Shown here one piece after another: positions 17,139 through 25,811 of a DNA stretch of 64,000 nucleotides. The DNA lies in the NCBI RefSeq assembly GCF_022844465.1, contig NZ_JALHLP010000001.1, positions 744,001 to 808,000 on the forward strand, in the 5' to 3' direction. The position numbers and the translations under genes are program-made. The DNA comes from Bradyrhizobium sp. (GTDB lineage: Bacteria > Pseudomonadota > Alphaproteobacteria > Rhizobiales > Xanthobacteraceae). How positions within the stretch are numbered: position 1 is the first letter of the stretch; each line of letters begins with the position of its first letter. The notes below the pieces were generated by a model. The model did no database searches. It was not told the DNA's origin and saw only the letters and a list, made by a program, of their open reading frames with translations.

Positions 17139-18895
17139 GCGAACAGCCCATGCACGAACCATCGGATAGAAGATGGCTGGCCTGCCCCCTCCGCTGGTTC
17201 GCTTTCATAAAGCCCGTCGCGAAAGATCCAGAAGCGCAAGCCCGCCTCATCCTCGATGCGGAAGTAATCCCGCGTCGGGCCAGCGCCGTCCGATTTCCAC
17301 CATTCCATGGCGATGCGTTCCGGCCCTTCCACCCGCACCACCGCATGGGTGACGCGGCGCCAGGTGAATTGATGCGGCGGTCCGTCGGGCACGGTTGCGA
17401 ACGGCACCTTGATCGGCTCCGGGCGGTCGAACAGCCGCAACGGGCGTAGCGGCGGCTCGCTTTCGACACGCGCCGGCCATGCCGCCTGCGCTGCGGCCGC
17501 CAGGTGATGCTGGGCCGGTGCGGCCAGCACCGCGCGTTCGGGAATGTGGGTATCCTCGGGCAGATGCACGACGACGCGCCTGCCGCCGATGCGGGCGGCG
17601 ATGCGGTCGATCAGCGCGGCGAGCGCGTCATTGTCATGGACATTGGAGTCGAGGTCACGCTGCTGCTGCACCACGATTTCGGTGCGGCTGGCGGAAAGCC
17701 TGACGAGATCGAAGCCGAAACCGGGGTCGAGCGGATCGTTCAGCGCATCGAGCCGCTCGCGAAACAGGCGGCCGATCACCTCCGCCCTGGTTACGGGCCG
17801 TCCGGTCTCGACCGATATCGTGCGCACCGCGCCATCGGTGCGGAAGAAGCTGGCTTCCAGCCGCCGCGCGCCCTTGCCCTGCCGGTCCATCGCCGTGACC
17901 AGCATGGCTGACAGCGCGGACAAATTCAGCGCGATCACGGCCTCGGTGGCGACCGGTTCGGGAAAGCGCTTCTCGACAATGTAATCCGGCAGCGGCTTTC
18001 GCGGGCTGATCGGCGCATCGCCCTGCCCCAGCGCCTGTTCCAGCAAACAAGTGAAGCCTGCGCCGAAGCGCGCGGTGATTTCGTGACGCCCGCGCGCGGC
18101 GACGTCGCCAATAGTCTTCAAGCCGGCGCGGCGCAGGCCGCCGGTAATGGCCTCGTCAGCGCCGAGCGCGGAGACCGGCAGCGGACCGACGGCCGCGGCC
18201 TCCTCGCCGTCGGCAATGATTATTCCGGACGCCTGCCGCGTCAGGGTGCGGGCGCAAACCGGGGTACGGGCGATCGCGGCGCTGACGGCAAAGCCCTGCC
18301 GCGCAAGCGCGCCGCTGGCGGCCTGCAGCAACGCGCGTTCGCCACCGAACAGATGGGCGCAGCCGGTGATGTCCAGAAACAGCCCATGCGGCGGATCGAG
18401 CGCCACCAGCGGCGTGAAGCGATCGCACCAGTCGGCGATGTCGCCGAGCGTCTTGCGGTCGGCCGCCGCGTCGGCATCGAACACCGTCAGCTCGGGACAG
18501 ATGGCGCGGGCATTGGCGAGCGGCAGGCCGATCGACAGGCCGGCGCGCATGGCGGTCTCGTCGAGCGCATCAATCAGCAGTGCGTTGTTTTGCCTGGCGA
18601 CGATGACGCAGGGAGCGTCGAAGACGGTGTCGTTCCCTCCCCCCTTGCGGGGGAGGGTTAGGGAGAGGGGTAAGCCACAGGCACTGCCGTTGCCGCCGCC
18701 CCCACCCCGGCCCTCCCCCGCAAGCGGGAGAGGGAGCGCACCGGTCGTATCGTGAGAGACTTGGCTCGAAACCGCTTTGGAATTTTCAGCTTGCGCGCCG
18801 TTGTTGCCCGATAGCTGCCGCCTGATGCGGTCGATGGGCAGGTGTGGCAGCCACAGGCTGAGGATGCGTCGCCGGTTCGGTAAAAAAGCACTCAT
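17135..18895 (-). CDS. imuB: ImuB, inactive Y-family polymerase-like mutasome subunit
   Basis: A 586-residue Y-family-like protein starting at ATG 18895. The N-terminal strand (ILSLWLPHLPIDRI) lacks the acidic metal-binding residues of active Y-family polymerases, as is usual for ImuB, which acts as a hub linking the beta clamp, ImuA and DnaE2. Palm, fingers and little-finger-like regions follow (GLFLDITGCAHLFGG, GLRRAGLKTIGDVA with a helix-hairpin-helix character). Residues about 54-89 are Gly/Pro/Leu-rich low complexity derived from a repeat element (18630-18736). The 5' end overlaps imuA by 110 bases; the 3' end overlaps dnaE2 by 4. Confidence 0.93.
   Translation of the reverse strand: MSAFLPNRRRILSLWLPHLPIDRIRRQLSGNNGAQAENSKAVSSQVSHDTTGALPLPLAGEGRGGGGGNGSACGLPLSLTLPRKGGGNDTVFDAPCVIVARQNNALLIDALDETAMRAGLSIGLPLANARAICPELTVFDADAAADRKTLGDIADWCDRFTPLVALDPPHGLFLDITGCAHLFGGERALLQAASGALARQGFAVSAAIARTPVCARTLTRQASGIIIADGEEAAAVGPLPVSALGADEAITGGLRRAGLKTIGDVAARGRHEITARFGAGFTCLLEQALGQGDAPISPRKPLPDYIVEKRFPEPVATEAVIALNLSALSAMLVTAMDRQGKGARRLEASFFRTDGAVRTISVETGRPVTRAEVIGRLFRERLDALNDPLDPGFGFDLVRLSASRTEIVVQQQRDLDSNVHDNDALAALIDRIAARIGGRRVVVHLPEDTHIPERAVLAAPAQHHLAAAAQAAWPARVESEPPLRPLRLFDRPEPIKVPFATVPDGPPHQFTWRRVTHAVVRVEGPERIAMEWWKSDGAGPTRDYFRIEDEAGLRFWIFRDGLYESEPAEGAGQPSSIRWFVHGLFA
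18630..18736. repeat. GC-rich inverted repeat (family C copy 1) inside imuB
   Basis: Two C/G-rich blocks in opposite orientation (18634-18672 and 18699-18736), of the CCCTCCCCC-GCGGGGGAGGG type, flank a short spacer. A related element fills 52983-53135 between two genes. Inside imuB it is translated as a Gly/Leu/Pro-rich segment without a stop. Confidence 0.8.
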
Positions 18896-19580
18896 CAGAT
18901 TTCCATTCCATGATCCACCGCCCGACCGGGCCATGACGGTTGCGAACCAGCTGGGCGTCGAACATTGGCGCGCCCCACGCATGCCAGGGCGCGGAAGGCG
19001 GCGAATGCGCCGCACGCACGATCCATCTGGTCTCCGCGGTCGAGGGCAAGGGTTCCGCGCCCACCCGCAGCAGCAGCGCGGTGACCCCGGAGGCCTGCGC
19101 GGCCAAGGTGAGCTTGCGGCTGGCGACGAGGTCGAGCTGACGCGCCGGCCCCCAGACTTCCAGCACCACGACGCCGAGCGCGTCGCAGGCCAGCGCGTCG
19201 GCGGCGGTCCGCAACGCGGCATCGGTGTCCGTGGCGCGCACCGTCACCACCAGGCGCGGGTCGAGGCCCAATTCGCACAAGCCACGCATCGACAGCGCGC
19301 CGGATTCGATTTCGCTGAAATCCTGCCGCACCCAGACCAGCGGCCGGCGCGGCGTCAGCCGTCCGGCAAGGCCCGCGACAAAGCCGGTTGCCGTCGCGCT
19401 CTGGCGGCCCTCGGCGAACACTTCATGGACCGCCGCAACCGCAAGGCCACCGCACAACGCAGCGTCCGCCGCTGCATGCCCGAGCGCGACCCTGGTGAGG
19501 TCATGCGCATCGCCATGCGCCTCGATCCGCGCGATGCGCCCTCGCAAATTCGCAAGCGTATTTGTGCACGCGCCGCTCAT
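18786..19580 (-). CDS. imuA: ImuA, RecA-like SOS mutagenesis protein
   Basis: A 264-residue RecA-fold protein of the ImuA/SulA-like group, first gene of the imuA-imuB-dnaE2 cassette. Recognisable parts are AAVHEVFAEG and RPLVWVRQDF in the core, and ARQLDLVASRKLTLAAQASGV late in the domain. ImuA binds ImuB and is required for DnaE2-dependent mutagenesis. The ATG at 19580 has GGAG five bases upstream. The 3' end extends 110 bases into imuB in another frame, an unusually long overlap that implies strict co-translation. A LexA box lies 61 bases upstream. Confidence 0.92.
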   Translation of the reverse strand: MSGACTNTLANLRGRIARIEAHGDAHDLTRVALGHAAADAALCGGLAVAAVHEVFAEGRQSATATGFVAGLAGRLTPRRPLVWVRQDFSEIESGALSMRGLCELGLDPRLVVTVRATDTDAALRTAADALACDALGVVVLEVWGPARQLDLVASRKLTLAAQASGVTALLLRVGAEPLPSTAETRWIVRAAHSPPSAPWHAWGAPMFDAQLVRNRHGPVGRWIMEWKSDECFFTEPATHPQPVAATPAHRPHQAAAIGQQRRAS

Positions 19581-19641
19581 GCCGCTCCTGGGAAATCCTG
19601 GCCGCTGTGGTTCGAGAGGAGAACCAAAAGCTGGCTCATTT

Positions 19642-19656
19642 GTTCATGATATGTTC
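19642..19656. promoter_or_regulatory. LexA (SOS) box shared by divergent repair operons
   Basis: GTTC-ATGATAT-GTTC is an exact match to the GTTC-N7-GTTC direct-repeat operator of alphaproteobacterial LexA. It lies 61 bases from the imuA start and 83 bases from the start of the radical-SAM gene, in the only AT-rich part of the divergent region, so one box may repress both directions. Confidence 0.85.
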
Positions 19657-19739
19657 TAATATAGCGCTAACAGAGCCGGCGGAGTCAATCGGCATCGGAC
19701 CCCCTGGCTATTCATGAACGGAATCAAGGGGATTCAACG

Positions 19740-20978
19740 ATGGACGTGCAACGTAAGCTAGAGATCCTGGCGGATGCCGCGAAATACGATGCTTCCTGCG
19801 CCTCATCGGGCACCGAGAAGCGGGATTCCAGCGACGGCAAGGGCCTCGGCTCGACCGCACCCGGCATGGGCATCTGCCACTCCTACGCCCCGGACGGACG
19901 CTGCATTTCGCTGCTGAAGATCCTGCTCACCAACGCCTGCAATTACGACTGCCTTTACTGCGTGAACCGCACCTCCTCCAACGTGCCCCGCGCCCGCTTC
20001 ACCATCGACGAGGTCGTGAAGCTGACGCTCGACTTCTACCGGCGCAACTACATCGAGGGATTGTTTCTCTCCTCCGGCATCATCCGCAGCGCCGACTATA
20101 CGATGGAGCAAGTGGTCGGCGTCGCGCGCAAGCTGCGCGAGGAGCATCACTTCCGCGGGTACATCCACCTCAAGACCATCCCCGAGGCCGACGACGCGCT
20201 GATCAACGAAGCCGGCAGATATGCCGACCGTCTCAGCATCAACATCGAAATGCCGCTGGAAAAAAGCTTGGCCAAATTCGCTCCGGAGAAAAACGTCCGC
20301 GCGATCCGCCGCACCATGGGCCGGCTGCGGCTCAAGCTCGATGAAGCAAAAGAGAACGTCAGGACCGCGACCCGAACAAAGCCGCCGCGCTTCGCTCCGG
20401 CCGGCCAGAGCACGCAGATGATCATCGGCGCCGATGCGACCGACGACAAGACCATCCTCGACACCAGCGCCAATCTCTATGGCGCCTACCGGCTCAAGCG
20501 GGTGTATTATTCGGCGTTCAGTCCGATCCCCGACGCCAGCCGTGCGCTGCCGCTGGTCTCGCCGCCGCTCATTCGCGAACACCGGCTCTACCAGGCCGAC
20601 TGGCTGATGCGGTTTTATGGTTTCGACGCCAGCGAGATCGTCGATGAAAGCGCCGGCATGCTGCCGCTCGACATCGATCCGAAACTCGGGTGGGCGCTGC
20701 GCCACCGCCATCGCTTTCCGCTCGATGTCGCGACCGCCAGCCGGGAAGAACTGTTGCGGGTGCCAGGCTTTGGCACCCGGTCGGTCGACCGCATCCTCGC
20801 CACACGCCGCCTGACGTCGATCCGCGTGGCCGACCTGGCGCGGCTGCATATCCCGCAGAAGAAGGCGTTGCCGTTCATCGTGCTCAGCGACCACCGCCCC
20901 TCGCCGCAACTGCTGGATGGCGCAGGGCTGGCGGCGCGATTCAAGCCGACAACAACGCAACTTGGGTTTGGGTTTTGA
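19740..20978 (+). CDS. putative DNA modification/repair radical SAM protein
   Basis: This 412-residue radical SAM enzyme has the cluster motif at Cys67, Cys71 and Cys74 (CNYDCLYC). Late in the protein a helix-hairpin-helix-like element (REELLRVPGFGTRSVDRIL, about 338-356) suggests DNA contact. It matches the family described as putative DNA modification/repair radical SAM proteins (TIGR03916), nearly always found beside a TIGR03915-type partner, as here. The reaction is unknown. The start has AAGGGG upstream. The LexA box in the shared promoter supports a damage-induced role. Confidence 0.85.
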   Translation: MDVQRKLEILADAAKYDASCASSGTEKRDSSDGKGLGSTAPGMGICHSYAPDGRCISLLKILLTNACNYDCLYCVNRTSSNVPRARFTIDEVVKLTLDFYRRNYIEGLFLSSGIIRSADYTMEQVVGVARKLREEHHFRGYIHLKTIPEADDALINEAGRYADRLSINIEMPLEKSLAKFAPEKNVRAIRRTMGRLRLKLDEAKENVRTATRTKPPRFAPAGQSTQMIIGADATDDKTILDTSANLYGAYRLKRVYYSAFSPIPDASRALPLVSPPLIREHRLYQADWLMRFYGFDASEIVDESAGMLPLDIDPKLGWALRHRHRFPLDVATASREELLRVPGFGTRSVDRILATRRLTSIRVADLARLHIPQKKALPFIVLSDHRPSPQLLDGAGLAARFKPTTTQLGFGF

Positions 20979-20987
20979 CCACTGCCA

Positions 20988-21103
20988 TCACTGCGAGCCA
21001 CCGGGTCGCGCGAATGCGCGCCCGATGACAGGCTCCGCGACGCAATCCACCTCTCCGCACGCTGCGACATGGATTGCTTCGTCGCTTCGCTCCTCGCCAT
21101 GAC
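20988..21103. repeat. inverted-repeat element, family A copy 1
   Basis: The ends are degenerate versions of CGTCATTGCGAG / CTCGCAATGACG, with internal GGGTCGCGCGAATGCGCGCCCGATGA-type sequence (shown here only in part) and ATGGATTGCTTCGTCGC. Copies 2 and 3 are at 26919-27031 and 62884-63003. It ends 13 bases before the start of the next gene, and an ATG inside it is in frame with that gene. Confidence 0.85.
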
Positions 21104-21116
21104 GAAGAGGATAGAC

Positions 21117-22556
21117 ATGCACCACATCCCCCTCGACGGCGAAACCGATTTCGACGGCTGGCGCCTGGCCGCCCGCGCTCTGGCGCTGAACGACGTGAAA
21201 CCGTCGGACGTGACCTGGAGCGTTGCCGGCGATGCGTCCGAACTGTTTGCGCCGACAACGGCGCCGCAGGAGCCCGCGGGCGGCACGTTCAGCGTATCGG
21301 CCAGATTCGTCAAACTGGCCCAGCTTGCGATCCTGCACCGCAGCCCGGAGCGCTTCGCCCTTCTCTATCGCCTGCTGTGGCGGTTAAGGCAAAATCGCGA
21401 TCTGCTCGATATCGCCACCGATCCCGACGTGTCCGATGTCACCGCGATGGCCAGGACCGTCCGCCGCGACGAGCACAAGATGCACGCCTTTGTCCGCTTC
21501 CGCGAAGTCGGCCGCGAGCAGAAATCGCATTTCGTGGCCTGGTTCGAGCCGGAACACCGCATCGTGGAGCTGGCCGCGCCGTTCTTCGCCCGGCGTTTCG
21601 CCGACATGCCGTGGTCGATCCTGACCCCTGAGGCCTGCGCGCACTGGGATGGTCATGCCGTCTCGATCACGCCGGGGGTTGCCAAGTCCGAAGCGCCGAC
21701 GGCCGACCGGCTGGAGGAAACCTGGCGGCGCTACTATGCCTCGATCTTCAACCCGGCGCGGCTCAAGGTGAAAGCGATGCGGGCAGAGATGCCGCGAAAA
21801 TACTGGCGGAACCTGCCGGAGACGTCATTGATTAAGCCCCTGATCGAGGGGGCCGACCGCATCGCGAGCGCCATGATCGCCAATGCGGCGACCGAACCGC
21901 ACAAATCACAGAAACGGCTGCAACCACCCATGCCTTCAAGAACCGTGGAGAACACCGACGATATCGAAACGCTGCGTCAGCAAGCCGACGATTGCCGCGC
22001 CTGTCCGCTCTGGAAGGACGCGACCCAGACCGTGTTTGGCGAGGGCCCGCAATCCGCGCGGATCATGCTGGTCGGCGAGCAACCCGGCGACCAGGAAGAT
22101 CTGGCCGGCCAACCGTTCGTCGGACCAGCCGGACAGATGCTCGATCGCGCGTTGAAAGAGGCCGGCATCGACCGCGGCAAGGTCTATGTCACCAACGCGG
22201 TCAAGCACTTCAAGTTCGTGCCGCGCGGCAAGATCCGCCTGCATCAGAAGCCGAATACGCTTGAGATCAAGGCCTGCCGGCAATGGTACGAACGCGAGCT
22301 CGCCGCCATCAAGCCCGATCTGGTGGTAGCGATGGGGGCGACCGCCGCGCAAAGCGTGTTCGGGAAAATCACGCCGGTCAACAAGAGCCGCGGGCGGTTG
22401 ATCGATCTCGACGACGCCCAGGCGCTGGTAACGGTGCATCCTTCCTACCTGTTGCGATTGCCCGACGCCGAGGCCAAGGCGCAGGAGTATCGCCGCTTCG
22501 TCGATGACCTGAAAATAGCCGCTGCCGTGCTGCGGGGATCACCGCGCGCGGCATGA
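21117..22556 (+). CDS. fusion: TIGR03915-type repair protein + UdgX uracil-DNA glycosylase
   Basis: 479 residues in two parts. Residues 1-240 form the TIGR03915-type partner domain of the upstream radical SAM protein, with a DxxxDIATDPDVSDVTAMARTVRRDEHKM-like region. Residues about 280-475 are a family 4-like uracil-DNA glycosylase domain: GEQPGDQED (320-328), QPFVGPAG, the UdgX-specific loop KIRLH with His376, and HPSYLLR (441-447). In UdgX the loop His forms a covalent link to DNA after uracil excision; its presence here predicts that chemistry. ATG 21117 is preferred because the family begins at MHH; an in-frame ATG at 21069 lies in a repeat. Confidence 0.88.
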   Translation: MHHIPLDGETDFDGWRLAARALALNDVKPSDVTWSVAGDASELFAPTTAPQEPAGGTFSVSARFVKLAQLAILHRSPERFALLYRLLWRLRQNRDLLDIATDPDVSDVTAMARTVRRDEHKMHAFVRFREVGREQKSHFVAWFEPEHRIVELAAPFFARRFADMPWSILTPEACAHWDGHAVSITPGVAKSEAPTADRLEETWRRYYASIFNPARLKVKAMRAEMPRKYWRNLPETSLIKPLIEGADRIASAMIANAATEPHKSQKRLQPPMPSRTVENTDDIETLRQQADDCRACPLWKDATQTVFGEGPQSARIMLVGEQPGDQEDLAGQPFVGPAGQMLDRALKEAGIDRGKVYVTNAVKHFKFVPRGKIRLHQKPNTLEIKACRQWYERELAAIKPDLVVAMGATAAQSVFGKITPVNKSRGRLIDLDDAQALVTVHPSYLLRLPDAEAKAQEYRRFVDDLKIAAAVLRGSPRAA

Positions 22557-22644
22557 GGTTTCTGCCATCGGCAAAGACGGAAAAGGCGTGCTCACGCCGC
22601 TGAGCATTCTGCTGCCGGCGCTACGCGGCGCGCGACAGATTTTC

Positions 22645-23817
22645 TCACGCCGCCGCCAGCTTGTTCTCGACCAGCTTGATCCAGTACGAGGTGCCGTACA
22701 CGATCGCCTCGTCGTTGAAATCATAGGCGGGGTGATGCAGCCCGGCGCTATCGCCATTGCCGCAGAAGATGAACGCGCCCGGCCGCGCCTCCAGCATGTA
22801 GGCGAAATCCTCCGCGCCCATCAACGGCGGCATGTCGTGGACGTTCTGGGCGCCGGCGACGTCCCTGGCCACCTGCGTGGCGAAGTCGGTCTGCTCGGCA
22901 TGGTTTTTGGTGACGGGATAGCCGCGCTCGTACACCAGGTCGATCCTGGCGCCGGACATCTGCGCCACGCCCGCGACCACCTCGCGGACGCGCTTCTCGA
23001 CCATCGCGCGGACTTCCGCCGTCAGCGTGCGCACCGTGCCGCGGAGCTCCGCGGTCTGCGGGATCACGTTGCGGGCGTTGCCGGCATGGAACTCGCAGAT
23101 CGAGATCACCGCGGAATCCAGCGGATCGATGGTGCGGGAGACGATCGACTGCAGCGCGGTGATCAGCTGCGAGCCGACCAGAACGGAATCGATGCATTTG
23201 TTCGGCCGCGCCGCGTGCCCGCCCACGCCCTCGATCGTGATGTCGATCGAGTCGGTTGCGGCCATCACCGGGCCGGGCCGGATGGCGAACGAGCCGACCG
23301 GAATACCCGGGCCGTTATGCATGCCATAGACCTGCTCGATGCCGAACCGGTCCATCAGCCCGTCCTTGATCATGGCGGCGGCGCCCGCCCCACCCTCCTC
23401 GGCCGGCTGAAAGATCACGACCGCGTCGCCGGCGAAGTTCCGGGTTTCGGCGAGGTACCGCGCCGCCCCCAACAGCATCGCCGTGTGACCGTCATGGCCG
23501 CAGGCGTGCATCAAGCCCTTTGTCTTGGAAGCGTGGGGCAGATTGGTTGCTTCCTCGATCGGCAGCGCGTCCATGTCGGCGCGCAGCCCGATCACCTTGA
23601 TCTCGCCCTTGCCCGGCTGCTTGCCCTTGATGACGCCGACGACGCCGGTGCGGCCAAGGCCGGTGGCGACCTCGTCGCAGCCGAATTCGCGCAGCCGGTC
23701 CGCCACGAATGCTGCGGTGCGGTGCACGTCGTACAGCAGTTCGGGATGTTGGTGGATATCGCGGCGCCAGGCCTGGATATCGGGTTGCAGATCGGCGACG
23801 CGGTTGACGATGGGCAT
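22645..23817 (-). CDS. M20 family amidohydrolase (hippurate hydrolase-like)
   Basis: A 390-residue dinuclear metallohydrolase. Metal-binding and catalytic motifs appear in order: RADMDALPIEE, MHACGHDGHTAMLLG (including the bridging/metal cysteine and histidines), the PAEEGGAGA glutamates, GMHNGPG, the dimerisation-domain histidine near GGHAARP, and the late MGAEDFAYM. Such enzymes cleave N-acyl amino acids or related amides. No signal peptide is visible, so it is cytoplasmic. The physiological substrate is unknown. It is convergent with the upstream repair gene and divergent from the GMC oxidoreductase. Confidence 0.92.
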   Translation of the reverse strand: MPIVNRVADLQPDIQAWRRDIHQHPELLYDVHRTAAFVADRLREFGCDEVATGLGRTGVVGVIKGKQPGKGEIKVIGLRADMDALPIEEATNLPHASKTKGLMHACGHDGHTAMLLGAARYLAETRNFAGDAVVIFQPAEEGGAGAAAMIKDGLMDRFGIEQVYGMHNGPGIPVGSFAIRPGPVMAATDSIDITIEGVGGHAARPNKCIDSVLVGSQLITALQSIVSRTIDPLDSAVISICEFHAGNARNVIPQTAELRGTVRTLTAEVRAMVEKRVREVVAGVAQMSGARIDLVYERGYPVTKNHAEQTDFATQVARDVAGAQNVHDMPPLMGAEDFAYMLEARPGAFIFCGNGDSAGLHHPAYDFNDEAIVYGTSYWIKLVENKLAAA

Positions 23818-24078
23818 GGGAATTCTCTGGCCTCGGGTTGGAACGCTCGGGGCATCTGTAGCATGCAAGCGGCGGTCCACCCAAGGCCGGTGCGGCGTGC
23901 CTGCCGGCCGTGATGGCGGGCTTGCGCGCCCGGCGAAGCCCTGGCGTAGACGGGTCCCGTTCCCCCAGCCCATATTCTGATATTGGAAACGCTTGGAAAG
24001 ACGTGCATGCCCGGCGCATCTGGCGCGAATACGCGCTTCGTGCTTTTGGCCGGGCAGGACGGGAAAGTGGAATTCGGG

Positions 24079-25701
24079 ATGGTCAAACGGCTCGATGGCG
24101 ACTTCGACTATATCGTGGTGGGCGCCGGCACCGCCGGCTGCATCATGGCCAACCGCCTGTCGGCTGATCCGAAAAACCGCGTGCTGATCCTGGAGGCCGG
24201 CGGCGACGACAACTGGATCTGGTTTCACATCCCGGTCGGCTACCTGTTCGCGATCGGCAATCCGCGCTCGGACTGGATGTTTCGCACCGAGCCGGAGCCC
24301 GGACTGAACGGCCGTTCGCTGGCCTACCCCCGCGGCAAGGTGATCGGCGGCTGTTCCGCCATCAACGCCATGATCTCGATGCGCGGGCAATCCGCCGATT
24401 ACGACCACTGGCGCCAGCTCGGCCTGACCGGCTGGGGCTATGACGATTTGCTGCCGCTGTTCCGGCGGCTGGAGGATCATTTCCTCGGCGAGAGCGAACA
24501 TCACGGCGTCGGCGGCGGCTGGCGGATCGAGGCGCCGCGGCTGTCGTGGGCGATCCTCGACGCCGTCGGCGAGGCCGCCGAACAGATGGGCATCAAGCGC
24601 ATCGCCGACTTCAACACCGGCGACAATGAAGGCACCGGCTATTTCCACGTCAACCAGAAGCGCGGCCGCCGCTGGTCTTCGGCGCGCGGCTTCCTCAAGC
24701 CGGTGCTGAACCGCGCCAATTTGCGGCTCGAGAAGAACGTGCTGGTCGATCGCCTTATCATTGAGAACGGCCGCGCCGTCGGCGTGCGTCTCATGCAGGG
24801 CGGTGAAGTGGTCGAGATCAGGACCAAGGGCGAAGTCATCCTGTGCGCGGGATCGATCGGATCGACACAGATCCTGCACCGGTCCGGCATCGGGCCATCA
24901 GACTGGCTTGCGCCGCTCGGCATCGATGTCGCGCTCGACCGGCAGGGCGTCGGGCGAAACCTGCAGGACCATCTGCAGCAGCGCGCGATCTACAAGGTCG
25001 AGGGCGTCCGCACGTTGAACGAGACCTATTACAATCTCTTCCGCCGCGGCCTGATGGGGCTCGACTACGCCTTCCGCCGCCGCGGGCCGCTGACCATGGC
25101 GCCGTCGCAGCTCGGCATCTTCACCCGCTCCGATCCAACCCGCGCCCGCGCCAACATCCAGTTCCACGTGCAGCCGCTGTCGCTCGACAAGTTCGGCGAT
25201 CCCTTGCATCGCTTTCCCGCGATCACCGTCAGCGCCTGCAATCTGCAGCCGACCTCGCGCGGCACCGTGCGCATCCGTTCGGCCAAGCCTGACGAGGCGC
25301 CGTCGATCGCGCCGAATTATCTTGCGACCGACGACGACCGCCAGGTCGCGGCCGACGCCATCCGCACCACACGGCGGTTGATGAAGCAGCAGCGGCTCGC
25401 GCAATATCACCCGCAGGAATATCTGCCCGGCCCCGGCGTCGGCGACGACGACGCATCGCTGGCGAAAGCCGCCGGCGATATCGGCACCACGATCTTCCAT
25501 CCCGTCGGCACCGCAAAAATGGGCCTGGCTTCCGATCCGCTGGCCGTGGTCGACGAGCGGTTGCGCTTCCATGGCATCGCCGGCTTGCGCGTGGCGGATG
25601 CTTCCGTCATGCCGACGATCACCTCGGGCAACACCAACACGCCGACGGCGATGATCGCGGAGAAAGCGGCGGGCATGATTTTGGAGGATAGGCGCAAGTA
25701 G
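24079..25701 (+). CDS. GMC family FAD-dependent oxidoreductase (choline dehydrogenase-like)
   Basis: A 540-residue glucose-methanol-choline oxidoreductase. It has the N-terminal FAD dinucleotide loop (VVGAGTAGC, about 12-20), AYPRGKVIGGCSAINAM (GMC signature 1), ILCAGSIGSTQILHRSGIG (signature 2), and C-terminal HPVGTAKMG with the catalytic His, then SGNTNTPTAMIAEKAA with the partner Asn. The ATG at 24079 places the FAD loop at the usual distance; the longer frame from 23983 adds residues unlike the family. It oxidises a primary alcohol; which one is not evident. Confidence 0.93.
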   Translation: MVKRLDGDFDYIVVGAGTAGCIMANRLSADPKNRVLILEAGGDDNWIWFHIPVGYLFAIGNPRSDWMFRTEPEPGLNGRSLAYPRGKVIGGCSAINAMISMRGQSADYDHWRQLGLTGWGYDDLLPLFRRLEDHFLGESEHHGVGGGWRIEAPRLSWAILDAVGEAAEQMGIKRIADFNTGDNEGTGYFHVNQKRGRRWSSARGFLKPVLNRANLRLEKNVLVDRLIIENGRAVGVRLMQGGEVVEIRTKGEVILCAGSIGSTQILHRSGIGPSDWLAPLGIDVALDRQGVGRNLQDHLQQRAIYKVEGVRTLNETYYNLFRRGLMGLDYAFRRRGPLTMAPSQLGIFTRSDPTRARANIQFHVQPLSLDKFGDPLHRFPAITVSACNLQPTSRGTVRIRSAKPDEAPSIAPNYLATDDDRQVAADAIRTTRRLMKQQRLAQYHPQEYLPGPGVGDDDASLAKAAGDIGTTIFHPVGTAKMGLASDPLAVVDERLRFHGIAGLRVADASVMPTITSGNTNTPTAMIAEKAAGMILEDRRK

Positions 25702-25767
25702 CCGCGTAATGGGTTGGATTGCAGCGATTTTCGCGCCGGGCCGCAATCGTTGAGATTGTTTCGCGTT

Positions 25768-25811
25768 GTGGTAGAGTGATTTCATGCATCTCCCCTCTTC
25801 CACTCTACCAC
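25768..25811 (+). promoter_or_regulatory. perfect inverted repeat enclosing a start codon
   Basis: GTGGTAGAGTG (25768-25778) and CACTCTACCAC (25801-25811) are perfect 11-base complements separated by 22 bases. The ATG at 25784 lies in the loop and the probable ribosome-binding bases lie in the left arm. In mRNA this could sequester the initiation region; as DNA it could be an operator. Confidence 0.55.

Noticed and set aside
18786..18895. Frameshift between imuA and imuB
   Set aside because: The 110-base overlap has two good frames, each with family sequence at its end, and imuB has its own ATG at 18895; long overlap is enough to explain it.
22645..24879. 744-codon minus-strand frame as one large fusion protein
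   Set aside because: Only the part from 23817 down is M20 amidohydrolase; the upstream part is antisense to the GMC oxidoreductase.
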